The notes under the pieces were generated by a model. That model was not told where the DNA came from. It did not search any database and worked only from the letters and a program-made list of their open reading frames with translations. Shown in pieces: positions 1 through 5,500 of a stretch of DNA of 5,500 nucleotides. This DNA is from Acidimicrobiaceae bacterium. GTDB taxonomy: Bacteria > Actinomycetota > Acidimicrobiia > Acidimicrobiales > RAAP-2. Location: the NCBI GenBank assembly GCA_030838245.1, contig JAUTXB010000113.1:1-5500 (forward strand), read 5' to 3'. The translations under genes were made by a program, and so were the position numbers. Numbering within the stretch: the stretch's first letter is position 1; every line of letters begins with the position of its first letter.

Positions 1-770
1 CGGCCCTCCCCCGATCGCTCGCCGCCGACGCCCTCGTTCTCGACCGACTCGTCCCAGTCCCGTCGACCGACGACGTGGTAGATCGAAGTGTCGTCCCGTT
101 CCGACCACAACCCGGCCAGCTCGGTGACGGCCCGGTTGATCCGCCGTGCACCGAGCGATCCGCCGAAGGCAGCGACAGTGAGGCGGCCCGGAGGGAGGCC
201 GAGCTCGGTCCGGGCCGACCGCTGCTCCTCGTGCGACCGTTTGACCGCGGCGATCTCGGGCCGTACCGGGGTGCCGGTCACCACCGAGCGTGGAAGGGGC
301 GTGCCCTCCCATCCCACTGCGCTGGCCCGGGCAAAGCGGCCGAGCAGCCGGTTGGCCGCACCGGGGACGGCATCCACGTTGACCAGTACCAACGGGACGC
401 CGAGGACCACGGCCGACAGGGCGGCGGGCAGGCTGGCATAGCCCCCCACCGAGACGACCACTGCGGGACGGGCTCGAGATACCAGCGACAGTGCGCGCAG
501 GCACCCCACACCCAAACCGGCCAACGCTCCGAGATTGCGAACCAGGTCGGCAGGGCTCAGGCTGCGCACGATCCCGCGGCCAGGGAGCAGGGTTACAGGG
601 AAGCCCCGCCCAGCCAGGGCGGCTCGATCCTGTCCCCGGCTCGACCCCACAAACTCGATACTGCCCCTGGCGTGGCCCCGTCTCACCAGGGCCTCGGCGA
701 TGGCCAGGGCGGGCTGAAGGTGGCCTGCGGTCCCACCGCCGGCCACCAGCGCGTACCGGCGACCGGTCAC
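1..770 (-). CDS. murG: MurG, lipid II synthase (5' part; C-terminus beyond left edge)
   Basis: UDP-GlcNAc:undecaprenyl-pyrophosphoryl-MurNAc-pentapeptide transferase. The family converts lipid I to lipid II on the inner face of the membrane. About 256 codons are visible, covering the N-terminal Rossmann domain and the start of the C-terminal domain; full-length MurG is about 350-380 residues. Seen: a glycine-rich loop GGGTAGHL at residues 11-18 with the invariant His at 17, SVGGYASLP at 107-115 with the conserved Tyr111, Asn140 in the PGAAN segment, and FGGSLGARRIN at 202-212 opening the second domain. The UDP-GlcNAc-binding Glu/Gln residues of the C-terminal domain lie outside the window. 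The GTG start at 770 is chosen because it places the glycine loop right after a short beta strand and overlaps the ftsW stop by 4 nt (GTGA), which implies translational coupling. I see no strong Shine-Dalgarno sequence. One oddity is that the usual HEQN-type segment reads VNVD at 130-133. The family call is secure. Confidence 0.95.
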   Translation of the reverse strand, partial: MTGRRYALVAGGGTAGHLQPALAIAEALVRRGHARGSIEFVGSSRGQDRAALAGRGFPVTLLPGRGIVRSLSPADLVRNLGALAGLGVGCLRALSLVSRARPAVVVSVGGYASLPAALSAVVLGVPLVLVNVDAVPGAANRLLGRFARASAVGWEGTPLPRSVVTGTPVRPEIAAVKRSHEEQRSARTELGLPPGRLTVAAFGGSLGARRINRAVTELAGLWSERDDTSIYHVVGRRDWDESVENEGVGGERSGEG

Positions 771-2092
771 GCCGATGTCAGTCGACGGGCGCGCCCCCCG
801 GCCGAAGGCGAGCGCTCCTGGACGGCGATGTTCATCAGGATGCCGACCGCGGCCATGTTGATCACCAACGACGACCCACCGAATGAGATGAACGGCAAGG
901 GGATGCCGGTCACGGGGAGAACCCCGACCACGGCTCCGATGTTGATCACCGCCTGGCTGGTGATCCACACGGTGATGGCCACCGCCATCAGGCTGCCGAA
1001 GCGGTCTGGCGCCAGTGCGGCCACCCGCAAGCCATACCAGGCCAGGGCGAAGAAGAGGCCGAGCACCACGACGGCGCCGATCAGGCCCAGCTCCTCGCCG
1101 AGGACGGAAAAGATGAAGTCGGTGTGGGCATTGGGCAGGAGCCCCCACTTCTGGCGGCCTCCGCCCAGTCCCAGCCCGGTGAGGTGGCCCGAGCCCAAGC
1201 CGATGAGGGACTGCCACACCTGGTAGCCGGTCCCGGCGTGGTGGGCGCCCGGGTTGATGAACGAAAGGATGCGGTCCCGACGGTAGGGGTCGGCCAGCCC
1301 GACGATGGTGGCCAGCACGGCAAAGGCGCCGAGCACCTTCAGGATCGGTCGCATGGGTACCCCGCCCATGAACATCACCCCGAAGGCGATGCAGGCCAAC
1401 ACCAACGCCGTGCCCATGTCGGGCTGCTTCAAGATGAGGGCCGACGAGACGCCCAGGACGCCCAGGATCGGCACCACCACCCGTTTGGCCTCCCGGACAT
1501 GGGCCACCCGCCTGGTCAACAGGTCGGCGGCAAACACGGCCAGGGCCAGCTTCATGATCTCGGACGGCTGGAGGCGGAACTGGCCGAAGCCGACCCATCG
1601 GCTCGATCCTCCGGCGGTCACACCTATTCCCGGCACCAGCACGACGACCAACAGCCCCAGCGTCCCGATCAGGAGCGGGACTCGCACTTTGCGCCATTTC
1701 CGGTAATCCACCCGTGAGAGGACGTAGAAGGCGACCACCCCGAGACCCATCCACATGATCTGTCGGATGAGGATGCCCCACGTCGATCCGTACAAGCTCA
1801 TCGAGATGATGGGCGAGGCCGACCCCACCATGACCAGCCCGATCAGGCACAAGGTGGCCAGCAGGGCACCCAGGCAGGTCGACGTGGGGAACCGCGACGG
1901 GCGCGGCGCGGGAATGGCCCGGAGGGCGACGGGCCGCTCCGACGACGGTCGCGTGCGGGTGCGGGTGCGGGCGATGGCTGGGCCTCGGTCAGTTGGCCGA
2001 CGGCCGACGGGACGACGGGGTGTGGCGGAATTCCGGGATTCAGCCATCGGCCTGCCGCGCCTGCCGACTCTGCCGACCTTGTGCCCGATCAC
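767..2092 (-). CDS. ftsW: FtsW, SEDS-family septal peptidoglycan glycosyltransferase
   Basis: Integral membrane SEDS protein. The family polymerises lipid II at the division septum in partnership with the class B PBP FtsI, whose gene is upstream here. With the GTG at 2092 it is 441 residues. About ten hydrophobic segments run from residue 73 to 423. Family motifs: GGSSRWVGFG at 161-170, LQPSEIMKL at 174-182, LKQPDMGTA at 221-229, NAHTDFIFSVLGEELG at 321-336 with the presumed catalytic Asp325, and PVTGIPLPFISFGGSS at 393-408. The PVTG...GGSS signature and the dcw context favour FtsW over RodA. The first 70 or so residues are an Arg/Pro/Thr-rich cytoplasmic tail that is poorly conserved in the family. 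The start is uncertain: an in-frame TGA directly precedes the GTG at 2092, so 2092 is the furthest possible start. The ATG at 2047 (426 residues) overlaps the stop of the small upstream ORF and is at least as likely. Neither has a good Shine-Dalgarno sequence. The 3' end overlaps murG by 4 nt. Confidence 0.96.
   Translation of the reverse strand: MIGHKVGRVGRRGRPMAESRNSATPRRPVGRRPTDRGPAIARTRTRTRPSSERPVALRAIPAPRPSRFPTSTCLGALLATLCLIGLVMVGSASPIISMSLYGSTWGILIRQIMWMGLGVVAFYVLSRVDYRKWRKVRVPLLIGTLGLLVVVLVPGIGVTAGGSSRWVGFGQFRLQPSEIMKLALAVFAADLLTRRVAHVREAKRVVVPILGVLGVSSALILKQPDMGTALVLACIAFGVMFMGGVPMRPILKVLGAFAVLATIVGLADPYRRDRILSFINPGAHHAGTGYQVWQSLIGLGSGHLTGLGLGGGRQKWGLLPNAHTDFIFSVLGEELGLIGAVVVLGLFFALAWYGLRVAALAPDRFGSLMAVAITVWITSQAVINIGAVVGVLPVTGIPLPFISFGGSSLVINMAAVGILMNIAVQERSPSAGGRARRLTSA
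1953..1970. repeat. Three perfect copies of a 6-nt tandem repeat (GTGCGG) inside ftsW
   Basis: On the plus strand the hexamer GTGCGG occurs three times in direct succession. On the coding strand it gives the repeated Arg-Thr pairs of the ARTRTRTR segment in the basic N-terminal tail of FtsW. The unit length keeps the reading frame, so copy-number change would lengthen or shorten the tail without a frameshift. It is short and may simply reflect low-complexity tail sequence. Confidence 0.75.
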
Positions 2093-2213
2093 TCAGCCCG
2101 ACGTCCACGCCACCAGCCTCCCCCATCAGCCCTTCTTGGTGGTGGAGCCTCCCGAGCCTGCCGCTTCCCCGCCGGCCACCGGGGGCGGTTTGGGAGCGTC
2201 CCAGAGTGTTCAT
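2040..2213 (-). CDS. Possible 57-codon small ORF coupled between mraY and ftsW
   Basis: The frame opens at an ATG (2213-2211) that shares one base with the mraY stop (TGATG). It closes with a TGA at 2042-2040 that overlaps the in-frame ftsW ATG at 2047-2045 (ATGGCTGA). This end-to-end arrangement is what translational coupling looks like. An AAGGTGG sequence at the end of mraY could serve as its ribosome binding site, though it also encodes mraY residues. The product begins MNTLGRSQTA and is rich in Gly, Arg and Gln, with no membrane segment, signal peptide or motif I recognise. It overlaps the GTG-started version of ftsW in another frame, so both cannot be fully functional coding sequence unless the overlap is real. 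The composition could equally be a chance open frame in GC-rich DNA. It sits where murD is usually found but shows no MurD-like sequence. Confidence 0.3.
   Translation of the reverse strand: MNTLGRSQTAPGGRRGSGRLGRLHHQEGLMGEAGGVDVGLSDRAQGRQSRQARQADG
2052..2078. repeat. Three imperfect 9-nt tandem repeats at the ftsW 5' end
   Basis: On the plus strand CTGCCGCGC, CTGCCGACT and CTGCCGACC follow one another without a gap; all share CTGCCG. If ftsW starts at 2092 they encode the VGRVGRRGR segment (residues 6-14). If it starts at 2047 they lie just upstream of the start, inside the small ORF. They occupy the Shine-Dalgarno position for the 2047 ATG (GGCAGG-type sequence on the coding strand), so they could affect initiation. 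The short length makes chance origin possible. Confidence 0.6.
2117..2124 (-). promoter_or_regulatory. Strong Shine-Dalgarno-like sequence GGGGGAGG upstream of ftsW
   Basis: On the coding strand GGGGGAGG sits 8 nt before an in-frame GTG (2108-2106) of the 57-codon small ORF. It is 24 nt from the ftsW GTG at 2092 and 69 nt from the ATG at 2047, both too far for direct use. If it works, it would start a 22-codon peptide ending on the ftsW ATG and so feed ribosomes to ftsW by coupling. Chance occurrence in a G-rich stretch is also plausible. Confidence 0.25.
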
Positions 2214-3247
2214 CACGCCACCTTGGCCACAGAGAGGAAGTCGCCGTAGAAGATGCCAAGGGCCAAGGCGGCGAACAGGCCGGCGAGGATCCAGAAGCGG
2301 ACGATGACGGTCGTCTCGGGCCAGCCCAGCAGCTCGAAGTGATGGTGGAGCGGAGCCATCCGGAACACCCGGCGGTGGAAGACGCGGAAGCTCACCACCT
2401 GCATGACCACCGACAGGGTTTCGATGACGAACAGCCCGCCGATGATGGCCAGCAGCAGCTGCAGGTTCATCAGGAGGCACAGGGCGGCCAACCCGGACCC
2501 GATGCCCAGCGACCCGGTGTCGCCCATGAAGACCTTGGCCGGAGCGGCGTTCCACCACAGGAACCCGAGGCAGGCACCGGCCAGGGCGACGGCCGATAGA
2601 GCCAGGTCGAGGGCGTCGGCCACGTGGTAGATGGAGAAGTGCCGGTACTGCCAGTACCCGATCACGGCCAAGACGGCGAAGCTGAACGTTGCCGCCCCGG
2701 CAGCGAGCCCGTCGAGGCCGTCGGTGAGGTTCACGGCGTTGGCCGCGGCGGCGATGATGAACGTGGCCCAGATCACCCAGACCACGGTGCCCAGCTGGAT
2801 CCCGAACGAGTCGTACCGGGTGAACGACAGGGTGGTCGAGGCATGGGCCCAGTACACCGAGAGCAGGGAGAACAGGAGCCCGAGGCTGATCTGGGCGCCA
2901 AACTTGGCCCGCTTGTTCAGGCCCAGGCTCCGCCGGTGCCGCACCTTGATCCAGTCATCGGCCAGACCGATCAGGCTGGCCCCGACCACGGTCATCATGA
3001 CCAGGAACCCCGAACGGCTGAACCGCACTCCGGGAATGGCGTGGGCTGTCAGGTAGCCGGCGATCACCCCGACCACGATGGTCATCCCGCCCATGGTCGG
3101 CGTGCCCGACTTGGCTATGTGGATCCGGGGACCGTCCTCCCGGATGTGCTGGCCGATGTTGTTCTTGAGCAGCCAGCTGATCAAAAAGGGCGTCGTGATG
3201 ACGGCCATCCACAACGCCACGCCGCCCGACGTCATGAGCGAGATCAT
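2213..3247 (-). CDS. mraY: MraY, phospho-N-acetylmuramoyl-pentapeptide transferase
   Basis: Polytopic membrane enzyme. The family transfers phospho-MurNAc-pentapeptide from UDP to undecaprenyl phosphate, making lipid I and releasing UMP; it needs Mg2+. At 344 residues it has a normal length for the family, with about ten predicted membrane segments. Seen: KSGTPTMGG at 46-54, the paired aspartates of GLADDW (Asp97, Asp98), NLTDGLDGLA at 173-182 with Asp176, FMGDTGSLG at 240-248 with Asp243, and the HHH motif at 301-303 followed by FELLG. All the acidic and histidine residues expected for catalysis and nucleotide binding are present. The ATG start at 3247 overlaps the murE stop by 4 nt and is preceded by a GGGAGG at 6-nt spacing, so it is well supported. 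The murF gene that commonly lies directly upstream is not there. Confidence 0.98.
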   Translation of the reverse strand: MISLMTSGGVALWMAVITTPFLISWLLKNNIGQHIREDGPRIHIAKSGTPTMGGMTIVVGVIAGYLTAHAIPGVRFSRSGFLVMMTVVGASLIGLADDWIKVRHRRSLGLNKRAKFGAQISLGLLFSLLSVYWAHASTTLSFTRYDSFGIQLGTVVWVIWATFIIAAAANAVNLTDGLDGLAAGAATFSFAVLAVIGYWQYRHFSIYHVADALDLALSAVALAGACLGFLWWNAAPAKVFMGDTGSLGIGSGLAALCLLMNLQLLLAIIGGLFVIETLSVVMQVVSFRVFHRRVFRMAPLHHHFELLGWPETTVIVRFWILAGLFAALALGIFYGDFLSVAKVA

Positions 3248-4662
3248 CGGGTGCCTCCCGACGGGTAGCGCCGGGCCAATGCCCGCCTGGCCTCTACCCG
3301 ATCGTCGAACGGCACGGTGCGGTCACCCATCGTCTGGGTCGTCTCGTGGCCCTTGCCGGCGATCATGACCAGGTCACCGGGCCGGGCTCGCTCCAGCGCG
3401 ATGTCGATGGCGACGCGGCGATCGGGTTCGACGATCGGCTCAGGGTGCCCGACCATGCCCGCCCGCACCTCGTCGATGATGGCCAGGGGCTCCTCGCTTC
3501 GTGGATTGTCCGAGGTGAGGACGACCAGGTCGGCCAAGCGTCCGGCCACGTTGCCCATCAGCGGTCGCTTGGCCCGGTCCCGGTCCCCGCCACAGCCGAA
3601 GACGCAGATGACCCTGCCCGTGCTCAGCTGCCGGGCCGACGACAACACGACCTCAAGCCCGGCCGGCGTGTGGGCGAAATCCACGACCACCGAGATCGGC
3701 GTTCCGTCGGCGATCACCTCCATCCGACCAGGCACCGGCGCGGCATGGGCCAGGCCGGCCACGATGGCGTCTTCCTCCACGTCGAGGGCCGAGGCGATCG
3801 ACGCGGCCATCAGGGCATTGTCCACGTTGAACAGACCGCCGAGGGCCACCGTCACCGGCCGGCCCCTCCAGCGAAAGGCGATGCTGCCCACCGAGACGGC
3901 GACGTCCGATGCGTCCGACCGTCGGACGGGGACCACGGGGATGCCGGCCAGGCGCGAGAGGCGATCGCCCCAAGGATCATCGACGTTGACCACGCCCAGT
4001 CGGGCCCGGAACGGCTCGAACAGGCTGGCTTTGGCGGCGAAGTAGTCGTCCATGGTCGCGTGGTGATCGAGGTGGTCATGACTGAGGTTGGTGAAGGCGG
4101 CGACGTCGAACACGATGCCGTCGACCCGCTGTTGGGCCAATGCGTGCGACGACACCTCCATGGCCACAGCGCGCCGGCCCTGGTCACGAAGATCGGCCAG
4201 CAGTCCCTGGAGCACCGGGGATTCCGGGGTGGTCCGCTCCCCATCCAGGGTGCCGATCACGCCCGTCGGTCGCCCGGCGATGTCGAGGATGGACCGTACC
4301 AGCTGTGTGACCGTCGTCTTGCCGTTGGTGCCGGTCACCCCGACCATCTGCAGGTCACGGGCCGGATAGCCGTGCAGGGCCGCCGCCGCTTCGGCCATGG
4401 CCGACCGCATTCGGCCCGGGGCCAGTCGGGCCTGGACCACGTCGAGATCCAAGAACCGCTCGCAGAGCAGGGCGGATGCCCCCGCGGCCACCGCTTCGGG
4501 GGCATGATCGTGCCCGTCGGTCCGGGCTCCGGTCACGCAGCAGAACAGCGAACCGGGGGTGACCAGCCGGCTGTCGAAGTCGACGGCGCTGATCTCGACC
4601 CGGCTGGCATCGCCGCGGATCTCGGCGACATCGACATCGCCAAGCAGTTGGGTCATGTGCAC
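3244..4662 (-). CDS. murE: MurE, UDP-MurNAc-L-Ala-D-Glu:meso-diaminopimelate ligase
   Basis: Cytoplasmic ATP-dependent Mur ligase that adds the third stem-peptide residue to UDP-MurNAc-L-Ala-D-Glu. Three-domain layout: N-terminal UDP-binding part at about 1-105, with DSRLVTPGSLF at 30-40; central ATPase domain with P-loop VTGTNGKTT at 109-117, TTPES at 144-148, EVSSHALAQQRV at 169-180 and the Lys expected to be carbamylated at 211 (AAKASLF); C-terminal domain with VDFAHTP at 327-333, FGCGGDRDRAKRP at 355-367, DNPR at 385-388 and GKGHE at 436-440. DNPR is the meso-DAP recognition motif, so the substrate should be meso-DAP rather than lysine. The length of 472 residues is at the short end for the family. 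The GTG at 4662 gives MHM; the ATG two codons later (4656) is an equal candidate, and neither has a clear Shine-Dalgarno sequence. It begins 25 nt after ftsI and overlaps mraY by 4 nt. Confidence 0.97.
   Translation of the reverse strand: MHMTQLLGDVDVAEIRGDASRVEISAVDFDSRLVTPGSLFCCVTGARTDGHDHAPEAVAAGASALLCERFLDLDVVQARLAPGRMRSAMAEAAAALHGYPARDLQMVGVTGTNGKTTVTQLVRSILDIAGRPTGVIGTLDGERTTPESPVLQGLLADLRDQGRRAVAMEVSSHALAQQRVDGIVFDVAAFTNLSHDHLDHHATMDDYFAAKASLFEPFRARLGVVNVDDPWGDRLSRLAGIPVVPVRRSDASDVAVSVGSIAFRWRGRPVTVALGGLFNVDNALMAASIASALDVEEDAIVAGLAHAAPVPGRMEVIADGTPISVVVDFAHTPAGLEVVLSSARQLSTGRVICVFGCGGDRDRAKRPLMGNVAGRLADLVVLTSDNPRSEEPLAIIDEVRAGMVGHPEPIVEPDRRVAIDIALERARPGDLVMIAGKGHETTQTMGDRTVPFDDRVEARRALARRYPSGGTR
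3254..3259 (-). promoter_or_regulatory. Ribosome binding site of mraY
   Basis: GGGAGG on the coding strand lies within the last codons of murE, 6 nt before the mraY ATG. It is the clearest Shine-Dalgarno sequence at any start in the window and fixes the mraY start. It allows direct initiation on mraY as well as coupling through the ATGA overlap. Confidence 0.8.
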
Positions 4663-4687
4663 GGGTCGGAGGTCAAGACCGGCTTCA

Positions 4688-5500
4688 CTACGGACCTTCC
4701 GTGGTCACGCCGGCCTGGACCTTGATGCTACCGGTGCCGCCGACGGCACCCACAGACGTCCCTGGTGTCGCTGCCGCCGTCGTCGGAATCCCGTAGTGCT
4801 GCAGCGCGTACTGGACGATGGTGGAGAATACCGGCGCCGCCACCGAGCCGCCGTAGATCGGCGTGGGATGGTTGAGTACCACGATGGCCGAGAGCACGGG
4901 GTTCTCGGCCGGGGCGAAACCGGCGAACGAGCCCACGAAGGCGCCGGGCACATAGCCGAGATTCTTGGAGTCGGGTATCTGAGCCGTGCCCGTCTTTCCC
5001 GCCACCGTGTAGCCGTCGATGGCCGCGTTCACGCCGGTGCCCGTCTTGACCACGGCCTCGAGCATGGACACCAGCTCGGCGTTGGTGGCGGGGTCGATGA
5101 CCCGGTGGGAGCTGGACTTGGGCTGGGCCTTCACGGATCCGTTGGGAGCAACCGTGGCGCGGACCAGGCGGGGGGCGACAAACACGCCCCCGTTGGCCAC
5201 CGCGTTGTAGGCGTCGAGCACCTGCTGGACGGTCACGGCGTCGGCCTGACCGATGGGCGTCGAGCCGATGGAGCTCCCCGACCACGCCGCAGCGTTGGGG
5301 ACGAGGCCTTGGGACTCGCCCGGGAAGTGCAGCCCGGTGGGCTTGCCGAACCCGAGGTTGCCGATTTGGTTGAGCAGCCGGTTCTTGCCCAGCTGCTGGG
5401 CGATCTCGATGGTCCCGATGTTGGACGACTGGCTGATGATGTCGGTGGCCGAGAGGCTCTCGGTCCCGTGTGCTTCGGCATCGTGGAACGTGTACGTACC
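4688..5500 (-). CDS. ftsI: FtsI/PBP3-type class B penicillin-binding protein (3' part; N-terminus beyond right edge)
   Basis: Septal D,D-transpeptidase. The family crosslinks new peptidoglycan at the division site with FtsW. The frame is open from the window edge (first full codon at 5500) to the TAG at 4690-4688, giving 270 residues of the transpeptidase domain. Using visible-residue numbers, the SxN motif is Ser25-Ser26-Asn27 in ISQSSNIGT and the KTG motif is Lys169-Thr-Gly in VAGKTGTAQI. VGSFAGFAPAENP follows, as usual in this family. The catalytic SxxK serine, the dimerisation domain and the membrane anchor lie outside the window. The last 35 or so residues are Gly/Thr/Val-rich and probably disordered; no PASTA domain is visible. 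The neighbouring murE and the later ftsW support FtsI over an elongation PBP. The GTG at 5236 is an internal valine, not the start. Confidence 0.93.
   Translation of the reverse strand, partial: GTYTFHDAEAHGTESLSATDIISQSSNIGTIEIAQQLGKNRLLNQIGNLGFGKPTGLHFPGESQGLVPNAAAWSGSSIGSTPIGQADAVTVQQVLDAYNAVANGGVFVAPRLVRATVAPNGSVKAQPKSSSHRVIDPATNAELVSMLEAVVKTGTGVNAAIDGYTVAGKTGTAQIPDSKNLGYVPGAFVGSFAGFAPAENPVLSAIVVLNHPTPIYGGSVAAPVFSTIVQYALQHYGIPTTAAATPGTSVGAVGGTGSIKVQAGVTTEGP

Noticed and set aside
75..1226. Plus-strand open frame of 383 codons opposite murG and ftsW
   Set aside because: It spans the antisense of two well-supported genes and shows no motif; its length comes from high GC content making stops rare.
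2167..2185. GC-rich inverted repeat between mraY and ftsW as a terminator
   Set aside because: The possible stems are only 4-5 bp with mismatches, there is no T-run on the coding strand, and the downstream genes belong to the same pathway, so termination here is unlikely.
2624..3268. Plus-strand open frame of 214 codons opposite mraY
   Set aside because: It is antisense to mraY, whose catalytic residues are all present; the product has no domain and a composition typical of shadow frames.
4663..4687. Promoter in the 25-nt gap between ftsI and murE
   Set aside because: The coding strand has a TTGACC string here, but with no matching -10 element before murE and only 25 nt available, a promoter cannot be supported.
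3346..4725. Plus-strand open frame of 459 codons opposite murE
   Set aside because: It is fully antisense to a murE with intact motifs. Its product is His/Gly/Asp-rich low-complexity sequence with no recognisable domain, as expected for the antisense of G/C-biased codons.
4728..5285. Minus-strand frame of 185 codons overlapping ftsI
   Set aside because: It is another frame of the ftsI region. The true frame contains SSN and KTGTA and runs open to the window edge, whereas this one is Arg/Gly-rich with no motif.

Overview
The window is a piece of a division and cell wall (dcw) cluster read entirely from the minus strand. In transcription order it holds the 3' end of ftsI (cut by the right edge), murE, mraY, ftsW and the 5' part of murG (cut by the left edge). 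The DNA is very GC-rich with G/C-biased third positions and GTG starts. MurE carries the DNPR motif of meso-diaminopimelate ligases. MurG has the TAGH version of the glycine loop that I recall from actinobacterial MurG. Together these suggest a high-GC actinobacterium or a close relative. A deep lineage such as Acidimicrobiia is only a guess.

Layout, right to left: 5500-4688 is the ftsI transpeptidase domain with its SxN and KTG motifs. After a 25-nt gap, murE runs 4662-3244. Its stop overlaps the mraY start (ATGA), and mraY runs 3247-2213 behind a strong internal Shine-Dalgarno sequence. The stretch 2212-2093 holds no recognised gene, but a 57-codon open frame begins on the mraY stop (TGATG) and ends across a possible ftsW ATG. 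ftsW runs from 2092 (GTG) or 2047 (ATG) to 767, and its stop overlaps the murG GTG start (GTGA). murG continues off the left edge. No rRNA, tRNA, CRISPR array, mobile element, convincing promoter or terminator was seen. The window reads as the inside of one operon.

The genes form a single pathway. MurE adds meso-DAP to the cytoplasmic UDP-MurNAc dipeptide. MraY loads the finished UDP-MurNAc-pentapeptide onto undecaprenyl phosphate to give lipid I. MurG adds GlcNAc to give lipid II. FtsW polymerises lipid II and FtsI crosslinks the strands at the septum.

The window is mostly ordinary, and I see no new system in it. The points worth a second look are the absence of murF and murD from their usual places, the coupled small ORF in the murD position, a changed HEQN-type loop in MurG, and the repeat-bearing basic N-terminal tail of FtsW.
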